The notes beneath the pieces are model-generated. The model saw nothing but the letters and a program-made list of their open reading frames with translations. It made no database searches and was not told the DNA's origin. Source: JAENWD01 sp963796915 (lineage in GTDB: Bacteria > Acidobacteriota > Vicinamibacteria > Vicinamibacterales > JAENWD01). From it: a stretch of DNA of 64,000 nt. Where the stretch lies: contig CAWCNI010000004.1 of the NCBI GenBank assembly GCA_963796915.1, forward strand, positions 310,001 through 374,000, in the 5' to 3' direction. A program made the translations under genes and the position numbers. Below are positions 44,371 through 51,821 of this stretch, one piece after another. Every line of letters begins with the position of its first letter. Position 1 is the first letter of the stretch.

Positions 44371-46328
44371 GACACCTCCAGGGGCGATGCGCCCTCACCT
44401 GGCGTCGGCAGCGTGCGGTGGGTGAGCGGCCACGGTGGCGTGCCACCCTCGTCGGCGCTCTTCGGCCAGAACCAGCCGACCATGGCGATGAACACAGGGA
44501 CAGCGCCGTAGACGACGCCCCAAGGCGTGAAGATCGACCAGACAAACAGAACGGTGGTCGCCAGCGCCGTCAGGAACGGCCAAATTGAGGGGGTCGGAAA
44601 CTCCAGCCGATGGTCAGCCTCGGCGTCGAGCACGTAAGTGATCAGAACGTCTCGAACGTCGGATCGCAGGCCGACGACGATCGGCTGGTCGGGTGGGTTC
44701 TGCCAGAGCGGGTCTCGACCGCTGACGGTGGGAGGCCACCAGAAGTTGGCATGGGGCGGAGGCGAACTGGTGGCCCATTCGAGGGTGCTCGCGTTCCACG
44801 GGTTGTCGTCGGCAGGACGTCCACGCCTGGCCGTGCGCACGATGTCGACGAGAAACAGCCCAATTCCGCAGGCCATCAGAACGGTCCCTGACGTCGCAAT
44901 CTGGTTCAGTTGATCCCATCCCGTCGCGGAGGCGTAGGTATAGACCCGTCTCGGCATGCCGTGTAGACCGAGCACGTGCATCGGGAAAAACGTCAGGTTG
45001 AACCCGGTGAAGAGAAGCCCAAAGACCCACGCACCGATGCGTTCACTCAACAGGTGGCCGGTGATCTTTGGGAACCAATAATAAAATGCACCAAACAGGG
45101 GAAAGAGCGCCCCGCCGATTAGAACGTAGTGGAAATGGGCGACCACGAAGAACGTGTCGTGCAGCTGGGTATTGAGGGGCACGGCGGCGAGCATCACCCC
45201 GGTCAAGCCGCCGGCAACAAAGATCGCGAAAAACCCGAGCATCCAGAGCATCGGGGTTTTCACCACGACGCGGCCGGACCACATCGTCGCGATCCAGCAG
45301 AAGATCTGCGTGCCGGTGGGAATCGCGATCATGATGCTCGCTGCGGTGAAGAAGCTCTCGCCGAGCTGCGGCAATCCGGTGGCGAACATGTGGTGGACCC
45401 AGAGCCCGAACCCCATGAAGGCGGTCGAGACGAGTGAGAGCACGACTGCCAGATAGCCGAACATCGGCCGCTGCGAGAAGGTCGCCAGAATGGTCGAGAC
45501 GATGCCCGTACCGGGAATGAAGATGATGTACACCTCGGGATGACCGAAGAACCAGAAGAGATGCTGCCAGAGCAGCGCGTCCCCTCCGTGCTCGACGTCG
45601 AAGAAGTGCGTGTTCACCAGACGGTCCAGAATCAATGACGTGCTCGCCAGCATGACTGCGGGCATCGCAAACAGCACCATGAACGACGTGACGACCTGCG
45701 CCCATACGAAGATAGGGATCCGGTTCAAGGTCATACCCGGCGCGCGCATCTTGAACGTCGTGGTGATGAGCGACACGGCCACCGCCAGCGAGGCGACCTC
45801 CGTGAACGTGATCAGCTGCGCCCATACGTCCGCCCGCTTCGACGGGCTGTATAACGCCTCCGCCAACGGCGGATAGGAAAACCAGCCGACGTCCGGCCCG
45901 GCATTGAGCAGGAACGAAACGTAGAGGAAGATCCCGCCGAACAGCAGCATCCAGTAGCTGTAGGCGACGAGCCGCGGAAAGGCGATGGCGCGGGCGCCGA
46001 CCATGAGAGGCACGAAGTAGATCCCCAAGCCCTGCATGACCGGCACCGCGAAGAGAAACATCATGGTGGTGCCGTGAGTCGTGAAGATCTGGTTGTAGAC
46101 ATCGGCGCTGAGAAAGGTGTTGTCCGCGCGCGACAACTGGATCCGCATCAAGGCCGCGAGGATGCCGGCAATGAGAAAAAACCCGAACGCAGTGGTGAGA
46201 TATCGGCGGCCCAACGATTTGTGATCGACGTGCTTCAGCCAGCCAACGACGCCTGGGGGATCTGCCCAGGTTGTCTCCAAGAGCGCGGTGTCGGTTGCGA
46301 TCCCAGACGGTGCTTCCGGGGCGGTCAT
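44367..46328 (-). CDS. ctaD: Cytochrome c oxidase subunit I with non-canonical proton-channel residues
   Basis: The 653-residue subunit has about 12 helices plus extra C-terminal ones. Haem and copper ligands are intact: TTHGTTMMF, GHPEVYI (CuB His and cross-linked Tyr), HHMF and VAHFHY. By eye alignment, the D-channel entrance APDMAFPRxN reads ARAIAFPRLV, so the entry Asp and conserved Asn are absent. The K-channel TGxK reads IPTGTQIF, so the Lys is Gln. The channel-end Glu of GHPEV is kept. The fold therefore looks active, but proton entry must differ from the A1 model enzymes. ATG 46328 overlaps the subunit II stop. Confidence 0.93.
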   Translation of the reverse strand: MTAPEAPSGIATDTALLETTWADPPGVVGWLKHVDHKSLGRRYLTTAFGFFLIAGILAALMRIQLSRADNTFLSADVYNQIFTTHGTTMMFLFAVPVMQGLGIYFVPLMVGARAIAFPRLVAYSYWMLLFGGIFLYVSFLLNAGPDVGWFSYPPLAEALYSPSKRADVWAQLITFTEVASLAVAVSLITTTFKMRAPGMTLNRIPIFVWAQVVTSFMVLFAMPAVMLASTSLILDRLVNTHFFDVEHGGDALLWQHLFWFFGHPEVYIIFIPGTGIVSTILATFSQRPMFGYLAVVLSLVSTAFMGFGLWVHHMFATGLPQLGESFFTAASIMIAIPTGTQIFCWIATMWSGRVVVKTPMLWMLGFFAIFVAGGLTGVMLAAVPLNTQLHDTFFVVAHFHYVLIGGALFPLFGAFYYWFPKITGHLLSERIGAWVFGLLFTGFNLTFFPMHVLGLHGMPRRVYTYASATGWDQLNQIATSGTVLMACGIGLFLVDIVRTARRGRPADDNPWNASTLEWATSSPPPHANFWWPPTVSGRDPLWQNPPDQPIVVGLRSDVRDVLITYVLDAEADHRLEFPTPSIWPFLTALATTVLFVWSIFTPWGVVYGAVPVFIAMVGWFWPKSADEGGTPPWPLTHRTLPTPGEGASPLEVS

Positions 46329-47275
46329 CGCAGTGTCTCCAGGTACGCCGCGAGGGCAGCAAGATCGGCAGAGCTCAGCGGATTCGCTGGCATCTGACTT
46401 CCAGGCTTGCTGGCCTGTGGATCACGAATCCAGGCGACCAGGTGATCCGTGTCGTTAGGCAACGTGCCCGCGCCGAGCGTCGGGCGCGACGCGACGTGAG
46501 TAAGATCGGGCCCGACATGGCCGCGCGCCTCCGATCCGAGCACGGTATGGCAACTGCCACATCTCACGGTCATGAACAGGTCACGCCCCTTTCGCTCTGG
46601 CTCAGTGGCCGGCTCAGATGGAAGGCTTCTCATTGTCGTGAGCCAGCGCTCGAAATTCGCCGGGGGCTCGGCCGTGACGGTGAACGCCATGTGGGCATGC
46701 TGCCGGCCACAGAACTCCGCGCATTGGCCGCGAAATATCCCGTCGGAATCCGCTTGCAGCCAAATCGCCGTCGTATACCCCGGGATGAGGTCCCGCTTCC
46801 CGTGGAGGTTCGGTACCCAGAAGCTGTGGATCACGTCATGCGATGTGACCTTCAGCACGATCGGGCGGCCGGTTGGAATGTGGATCTCGTTGGCGGTGGT
46901 CACCCGATCGCTTGGGACGCCCTCCTCGTACTCGACCTCCCACCACCACTGGTGTCCAGTCACGGCAATCGTCAACGCGGGCAGCGCGGGCGTCGCGGCA
47001 ACGGCGTGGCCCGTTCGAAGACTTGCCAGCAAGAGGAAGAACAGTAGGCCGATTGTCACCGCCACGGCGCCACCTACGCTACGGGTCAGCGTCCGTTCAG
47101 AGGGGGGTGGGCTGTTCGCCGGCACCCCTCGGAGAAGCGCCAAAATCAGCAGCGCAAGTACCACGAGGTAGATGGTCACGGAGGACCACACCATCAGAAG
47201 CCACAAGTGGTGAATTGCAGCGGCTTGGGGTCCGGCCGGCCCCAGCGCCGATTGCACAATCCCGTTCGGCCACAT
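46325..47275 (-). CDS. ctaC: Cytochrome c oxidase subunit II fused to cytochrome c (caa3 type)
   Basis: The 316-residue protein has an N-terminal PQAAAIHHLWLLMVW helix, a second helix at about residues 70-95, and the cupredoxin domain with the CuA site GQCAEFCGRQHAHM. A cytochrome c domain follows, with haem motif CGSCH, near residue 240, which defines the caa3 class. It takes electrons from soluble or lipid-anchored cytochrome c. Here the obvious donor is the cytochrome c lipoprotein encoded at the far end of the operon. The ribosome-binding site is weak. Confidence 0.92.
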   Translation of the reverse strand: MWPNGIVQSALGPAGPQAAAIHHLWLLMVWSSVTIYLVVLALLILALLRGVPANSPPPSERTLTRSVGGAVAVTIGLLFFLLLASLRTGHAVAATPALPALTIAVTGHQWWWEVEYEEGVPSDRVTTANEIHIPTGRPIVLKVTSHDVIHSFWVPNLHGKRDLIPGYTTAIWLQADSDGIFRGQCAEFCGRQHAHMAFTVTAEPPANFERWLTTMRSLPSEPATEPERKGRDLFMTVRCGSCHTVLGSEARGHVGPDLTHVASRPTLGAGTLPNDTDHLVAWIRDPQASKPGSQMPANPLSSADLAALAAYLETLR

Positions 47276-47308
47276 ATTTTCGTTGCCGTTCTCGATGCGC
47301 CAGCCCAG

Positions 47309-47512
47309 CTATGACGGCACGTCCGCGGTCTGCGCAAGAAGGGCCCAAGCAGCCGGCGTGCCATTTTTCTTGCGGATCGCGAACGAGTGTTCTTCGTGGT
47401 GGCTCTGACGCGGTCCCGCGACGTGGTGCCGCGGAGGACCTTCCGCCGACGGCAGCAGCCATGTTGCAATTGACAACAGCGTCGCGTAAATGAGGCCACG
47501 GCGCTGGCGCAT
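47309..47512 (-). CDS. Possible small exported protein upstream of the oxidase
   Basis: A 67-residue frame starts MRQRRGLIYATLLSIATWLL, which looks like a signal peptide, followed by a His/Arg-rich short mature part. No family is recognised. It could be a real leader gene of the oxidase operon or a fragment of a longer gene hidden by an indel. Support is weak. Confidence 0.35.
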   Translation of the reverse strand: MRQRRGLIYATLLSIATWLLPSAEGPPRHHVAGPRQSHHEEHSFAIRKKNGTPAAWALLAQTADVPS

Positions 47513-48218
47513 TGCGATCATCGCCGTCGCCGCAGTCCAGAAGCGCTCAAGTACCCGGGGGCACTCGCAACGCCTTGGCGGATGGGACCCGCTGGCGTTC
47601 TACGATCGCCTTGCCGTGAGGCCGCCGCCGGCCTTTCCTCGCTGCGTCGCAGCCTCGGTGTATAACCGCGGATGACCAACGGCCGGTCGAGCCCGTCCTC
47701 TCTCTGTGGATCACTGCGCTGCTCCGTCACGGCGGCGGACGGAAATCGAACACCCATACAGGTAGTGGAGCGACGGTCACTTCGTCAACTTCAAGACCGC
47801 GCACGCTAGAGAAAGCCGGCCAGCCACGCGAGTAAGTGCTTCAGCGCGGGCCACCTGTAGTTGAACGCTGCAGCCTGTTCAATCAGCCAGGCCTGATACG
47901 GCAGGCTCCCTGGGCCGAGGGCCAATAGCGATACCGCGAGATCCATCACGTCCGCACGAGTAAGGGTCATCGAACCGCCGTGCGGCCTTGGTACGCAGAT
48001 GCTCTTCGTGATCCGCGATGGACCCGACCAGTGTGATGCAATCAACCGCCGAGCTAGTGAAAGGCGGCTGCCGACGGGAACGAGCGCGTGACACGGGTCG
48101 GAGCGCGCGCGACGGACAGAGCTGCCCTGATGAAGTCGCTTCAGCGCAGCCCTCTACGGGTCGGACGTTACCAACCAGCCACGCTTACAGGCAATTCTGA
48201 ATCAACCGGAGAGTTTCC
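47513..48218. other. Gene-poor region upstream of the oxidase operon
   Basis: About 700 bases lie between the divergent oxidase operon and a DUF883-like gene. Short minus-strand frames (for example 47806-47970) have a protein-like end but no recognisable domain or start signal. I annotate no gene here. Promoters for both directions are expected. Confidence 0.4.
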
Positions 48219-48626
48219 ATGACGAGCAAGATCCGATCAGTGGGCGATTCGACTGGCGATGACGTGAACAGCTTGATGAGCGATCTGTCTCAGCGCGCGC
48301 GAAACGCAGGCGCGTCAGTGCGCGACGCCGCGAACGATGCGGCCGCCGCCGTCGATGACGGGCGGTCAACGGCCGCCGACGGCCTCGACACTGCGGCGTC
48401 CGCACTGCAGGACAGGGCCGATGACCTGCCTGGTGGCGAGAGCGTCCGACAGTTCGCGCGCACGACCGCCGATCGTCTCAGCACCACCGCCGACTACGTC
48501 CGGAGTCACGATACCGGGCGGATGATGGCCGATGTCGGCACCTTCGTGAAGGGCAATCCCGGTCCCGCGCTCGCCGTCGCCGCCGCGTTCGGCTTTCTTC
48601 TCGGCCGAGCGTTGTCCCGGGATTGA
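48219..48626 (+). CDS. DUF883/ElaB-like tail-anchored stress protein
   Basis: The 135-residue protein is a long Ala/Asp-rich amphipathic helix (RARNAGASVRDAANDAAAAV) ending in a Gly-rich membrane anchor (GNPGPALAVAAAFGFLLGRA), the layout of YqjD/ElaB ribosome-associated inner-membrane proteins. ATG 48219 lies behind a purine-rich leader. The following short frame starts like YqjE, the usual partner. Confidence 0.7.
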   Translation: MTSKIRSVGDSTGDDVNSLMSDLSQRARNAGASVRDAANDAAAAVDDGRSTAADGLDTAASALQDRADDLPGGESVRQFARTTADRLSTTADYVRSHDTGRMMADVGTFVKGNPGPALAVAAAFGFLLGRALSRD

Positions 48627-48652
48627 GCGACGTCCAGAAAGGGAGCTGACTC

Positions 48653-48805
48653 GTGCCTGAACAGCGATCGGTATCGGACGTCGTGCAGGACATCCTGCAC
48701 AACTTGCAGGACATGGTCCGCTCCGAGAGCGACGAGCTCATACCCTGCTTTGAGGAGCACTATCAGCGGGCCACGCAACGAACAGCGATCATCGGGCCAC
48801 GGTAG
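48653..48805 (+). pseudogene. Truncated YqjE/DUF1469-like gene
   Basis: GTG 48653, with GGGAG before it, opens a 50-residue frame with PEQRSVSDVVQDILHNLQDM and VRSES. This matches the N-terminal cytoplasmic helix of YqjE-type holin-like proteins. The membrane helices that should follow are missing, so the gene is truncated. Confidence 0.5.
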
Positions 48806-49472
48806 CGGTACCTGCGCGCCATGTCAGCTCAAACTCAGGCGAAACGTGTTACCAGTAGTGTCACGTTACTGTCCATGCCACCAATTGTGGGGACGGTCAC
48901 CCTCATCTCTCTCGCCCGTTTAGTGATCGCAAAAGGCGTACGGCGTCGTCAGGATCGTCGAGCGCGGACCGTTCGCGGCGCAGGTCCCGAGCCTTATTCC
49001 TGTGTTCAAGACGCAGCAGCCCTGCTTCATTTCAAAATCTCAGACGGCCAGAGAAAGGGTCAGCGGGCGCGAGCCTGCCCTGGTGTAGCACTGTAAATCC
49101 CGAACTAGCTGGTACTCGTGTTCGTCCATCGAAGTAGTCGTATGGAGATAGGCGCGCCGCAGTCCGCGTGAAGCGCTCTCCGTACGTCTACAGGGCTGTG
49201 ACCTTGTTGTGGACCGAGTATCGGCTCGCGATTGTGACTTGGCAAATCGTGAGCTGCAGGCAGATTTCGTCGTCGCACCCGAGGGCATACCGGCGCAACC
49301 GGGCGCCCCGTGAGCAGGCCACGACAATGCACTCGAATGTCGCCAGAATCGGCTGACAATCGGCTGACAATCGGCAGTGGTTCCGAGTGGCCCCCAGCAG
49401 CTCGGCGGGCGCGCGAACTGAGAAAATCATCAGCGTAGCGGCCTCGAGTTGCCTCCAGTTGCCCGCGTTCAT
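48806..49472. other. Gene-free region at the island's right end
   Basis: No credible gene over about 670 bases. It contains the double CGGCTGACAAT repeat at 49350-49375. A frame on the minus strand here is only the antisense of the tRNA copy plus non-coding sequence. Confidence 0.5.
49350..49375 (+). repeat. Double CGGCTGACAAT repeat inside the right island end
   Basis: Same double motif and orientation as 18689-18713, with a single extra T. It lies 97 bases inside the right att copy. The paired position suits recombinase arm-binding or element-end sequences. Confidence 0.5.
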
Positions 49473-49533
49473 CGGACTCAAAATCCGGTTCACCGCAAGG
49501 TGAGTGTGGGTTCGACCCCCTCTTCCGGCACCA
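49473..49533 (+). repeat. 61-bp direct repeat, right copy (attR; 3' fragment of tRNA-Leu)
   Basis: Exact copy of 18572-18632, from the anticodon stem to CCA. The 5' part of the tRNA is absent (upstream sequence does not form a D arm or acceptor 5' strand), so this is a tRNA fragment and not a second gene. Confidence 0.9.
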
Positions 49534-49700
49534 ATCCCTCGCTTTGCTCGGTCTTGGCGCCGCAAGAGTGGGTCAGGCACGCAGCGTTGTCGCGGCGCCA
49601 ACGCCAGCGGGCTCGACCCCTCTGACACTACTGACTCCGCTTCGCTCGCTCGTGGCGCCGCACGAGAGGCTCGCTCCCGGTTCAACTCCTCGCTTCGGAT

Positions 49701-49861
49701 GGCCGATCTGAAGATCGGCCCTACAGGCGCCACGGGGGACAGCGCCTTACGAGGCTACGGGCGATGGTCGATGTAAAGATCGGCCCTAGCGAGACTGCCG
49801 CGACGCCGACCTGAAGGTCGCCTCTACAGATGCCGCGGCTGCGACCCGATCTCAAGATCGG
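49701..49861. repeat. Cluster of four REP-like hairpins
   Basis: Four related short palindromes follow one another: GGCCGATCT-GA-AGATCGGCC (49701-49720), a degenerate one ending AAAGATCGGCC (about 49768-49785), CGACCT-GA-AGGTCG (49807-49820) and CCGATCT-CA-AGATCGG (49846-49861). The first three continue with a variant of CCCTACAG or CTCTACAG. They lie between the island end and ferritin. Confidence 0.65.
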
Positions 49862-49955
49862 CCCGGCAGCGCATCGACCCGTAAACCCATGTCATGATTA
49901 CGGACGCCTGACGGCGCACCCCGGTGCCCCGCGGCCCTACGGAGGCTTTTCCCCA

Positions 49956-50456
49956 ATGAGCATCAGCACCACTGTCATCGAAGCCCTCAACCAGCAGATC
50001 AACGCCGAGTTGAGCGCGTCGTACGAATATCTCGCGATGTCGGCCTGGTGCCGCGCGAAGAACTTTTACGGCAGCGCCAAGTGGCTCCGCCTCCAGAGCC
50101 AGGAGGAATACGGCCACGCGATGCGGCTGTTCGACTTCGTTCTCGATCGCGGCGGCGAAGTGGCGCTCAAGCCGATGGAGGGGCCGACAGGAAAATTCAC
50201 CAGCCTCCTCGACATCTTCACGCGCGTGTCTGCCCAGGAACAGAACGTCAGCTCGCAGATCGACAAGCTATACGAGCTCGCTTTCAGTCAGAAAGCATAC
50301 TCAGCCACAGTTGAACTGCAGTGGTTCCTGACAGAGCAGGTCGAAGAAGAGAAGTCGGCCCGCGAGATCCTTGCCAAGATCACGCTCGTCGGTCACGATC
50401 CCGCAGCCATCCTCGATTTCGATCGCGAGCTCGGCACGCGCACCGCCGTCCAATAA
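49956..50456 (+). CDS. ftnA: Ferritin
   Basis: The 166-residue protein is a non-haem ferritin. The start is MSISTTVIEALNQQINAELS, with ferroxidase residues in NAELSASYEYL, QEEYGHAMRLFDF and the later QWFLTEQVEEE helix. It stores iron after oxidation of Fe(II). Length and motifs are normal. A GGAGG lies ten bases before the ATG. It is the first gene to the right of the island. Confidence 0.93.
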   Translation: MSISTTVIEALNQQINAELSASYEYLAMSAWCRAKNFYGSAKWLRLQSQEEYGHAMRLFDFVLDRGGEVALKPMEGPTGKFTSLLDIFTRVSAQEQNVSSQIDKLYELAFSQKAYSATVELQWFLTEQVEEEKSAREILAKITLVGHDPAAILDFDRELGTRTAVQ

Positions 50457-50493
50457 CTGTGCACGGCTGAGTCGCTGCGGCGGGACCGGCTCC

Positions 50494-50499
50494 TATAAT
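50494..50499 (+). promoter_or_regulatory. TATAAT -10 element immediately before the GGDEF gene
   Basis: A consensus TATAAT ends seven bases before the GTG start at 50506. Transcription would then begin at or next to the start codon, suggesting a leaderless mRNA. No good -35 hexamer is seen. Confidence 0.5.
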
Positions 50500-50505
50500 C
50501 AATAG

Positions 50506-51810
50506 GTGCCGGTTCCGCAAAACGCATTCGCGGCAGCGCTCGCGCGCATCGCCGAGCCGCGACGCGTCATCCTCGCTGTCCTCGTTGCCCTCACGGTGCT
50601 CGTCCTCGCTGACGGCGTCACCTGGCGCAGCGTGTCAGCCGTCGTCCTGCTGGTCGCGACCGGCGTGCTCGTATACCGCGACGCGCGCGAACGCCGGCGC
50701 ATTGCCGACGAGTTGTCGGAAGTCCACGAGCAGCTCGCCGAATCCGCCGCGCGCACGGAGCGGCGGGCCGACGCCAACGCGATACTCACAGACTTCAGCC
50801 ACCTGCTGCAGACCTGCCAGCTGCCCGACGAAGCGCTCCGCATCATCGAGCGGACGATGCCCGGATTGCTGCACCGCGCGGGCGCTGTCTTCCTGGTGAA
50901 CGAAGTGACCGGCCAGCTCGAAAAGCAGGCCCACTGGGGCGATCCCACCCGCCTGGAATCCACCTACGCGCCGGGATCGCTGACTGTGCTCGCCGAGCGC
51001 GGCGTTCGCGATGCCGCCGCGGCAGTGCTCGCCTCCACGCCCCCGAAACCCACCGTCGTCGGCAGCGACGATCGCCGCCTCTCGTGCATTCCACTCGTCG
51101 CCCAGGGAGAGTCGATCGGCGTCGTCGTCTTCCTGTCTCCGCTCGAGGAGGCCTATGCCGACGGCGTCGGGCCCGATGCCACCGATCGCGCGGGACTCAT
51201 CGCCGCCTCCTGCGAGCAGATGGCACTCGCGCTGTTCAGCCTGCGGCTTCGCGAGACGCTGCGCACGCAGTCGATCAGGGACCCGCTGACGGGCCTGTTC
51301 AACCGGCGCTTCCTGATCGAGTCGCTCGAGCGCGAGTGCCGCCGCTCGGTGCGCGCCGGGCGTCCGCTGTCGGTCCTGATGATCGACATCGACAACTTCA
51401 AGATCTTCAACGACACGTTCGGCCACGAAGCCGGCGACCTGGTGCTGCGCGAAGTCGGGACGATGCTGCGCACGTTCTTTCGAGGTGAGGACGTCGCGTG
51501 CCGCTATGGCGGCGAGGAGTTCGCGCTCGTGCTCTCCGATACGGCGGCAGAGGGCGCCATCGCCCGCGCGTCGAATCTGCGGACTCGCGTCCGCCAGCTC
51601 CAGCCGACGCTCGGCCGCAAGACGCTCGGCTCCGTCAGCATCTCGGTGGGTGTCGCGGCGCTGCCGGAGCAGGCCTCCGACGCGGAGGGGCTCCTGCGCA
51701 TCGCGGACCGGGCCCTGTACCGAGCCAAGCGGGAAGGCCGGGATCGTGTGGTCAGCGCCGACCACCGCGAGCTGTCAGACGGCGTCGGAACGGAAACCGG
51801 CCTCAGCTGA
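50506..51810 (+). CDS. GAF-domain diguanylate cyclase
   Basis: The 434-residue protein has two short N-terminal membrane helices (about residues 20-60; VILAVLVALTVLVLADG), a coiled linker, a GAF-like domain (about 95-250) and a GGDEF domain with RDPLTGLFNRRFL and RYGGEEF. The RGED inhibitory site lies exactly five residues before GGEEF, so product inhibition by c-di-GMP is expected. There is no Shine-Dalgarno before the GTG. Confidence 0.88.
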   Translation: MPVPQNAFAAALARIAEPRRVILAVLVALTVLVLADGVTWRSVSAVVLLVATGVLVYRDARERRRIADELSEVHEQLAESAARTERRADANAILTDFSHLLQTCQLPDEALRIIERTMPGLLHRAGAVFLVNEVTGQLEKQAHWGDPTRLESTYAPGSLTVLAERGVRDAAAAVLASTPPKPTVVGSDDRRLSCIPLVAQGESIGVVVFLSPLEEAYADGVGPDATDRAGLIAASCEQMALALFSLRLRETLRTQSIRDPLTGLFNRRFLIESLERECRRSVRAGRPLSVLMIDIDNFKIFNDTFGHEAGDLVLREVGTMLRTFFRGEDVACRYGGEEFALVLSDTAAEGAIARASNLRTRVRQLQPTLGRKTLGSVSISVGVAALPEQASDAEGLLRIADRALYRAKREGRDRVVSADHRELSDGVGTETGLS

Positions 51811-51821
51811 ACGCTGCGTCG

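Larger units (their letters stand above)
18633..49533. mobile_element. Genomic island of about 30.9 kb integrated at tRNA-Leu (inferred)
   Basis: The segment lies between two exact 61-bp copies of the tRNA-Leu 3' end, and a matching 25/26-bp double repeat sits just inside both ends. Its contents are accessory: DUF4326, DUF892, DUF4142, a CheB/CheR hybrid kinase, AlkB, YihY, several dehydrogenases, a PQQ alcohol dehydrogenase with helper proteins, and a caa3 oxidase. Gene remnants (YihY, sorbosone-dehydrogenase-like, YqjE-like) are clustered inside it. I found no integrase, relaxase or phage structural gene, so the island may be immobilised or mobilised in trans. The boundaries are directly visible; the mobile nature is inference. 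Confidence 0.7.

Noticed and set aside
47806..47970. Short minus-strand frame with a hydrophobic C-terminus
   Set aside because: No ribosome-binding site, no family; could be a fragment.
49473..49533. Second tRNA-Leu gene
   Set aside because: Only the 3' 61 bases are present; no 5' acceptor strand or D arm.
18633..49533. Prophage interpretation of the island
   Set aside because: No capsid, portal, terminase, tail or lysis gene visible.
49188..49733. Minus-strand frame across the right att copy
   Set aside because: Contains the translation of antisense tRNA (GRGGRTHT), a known false gene.
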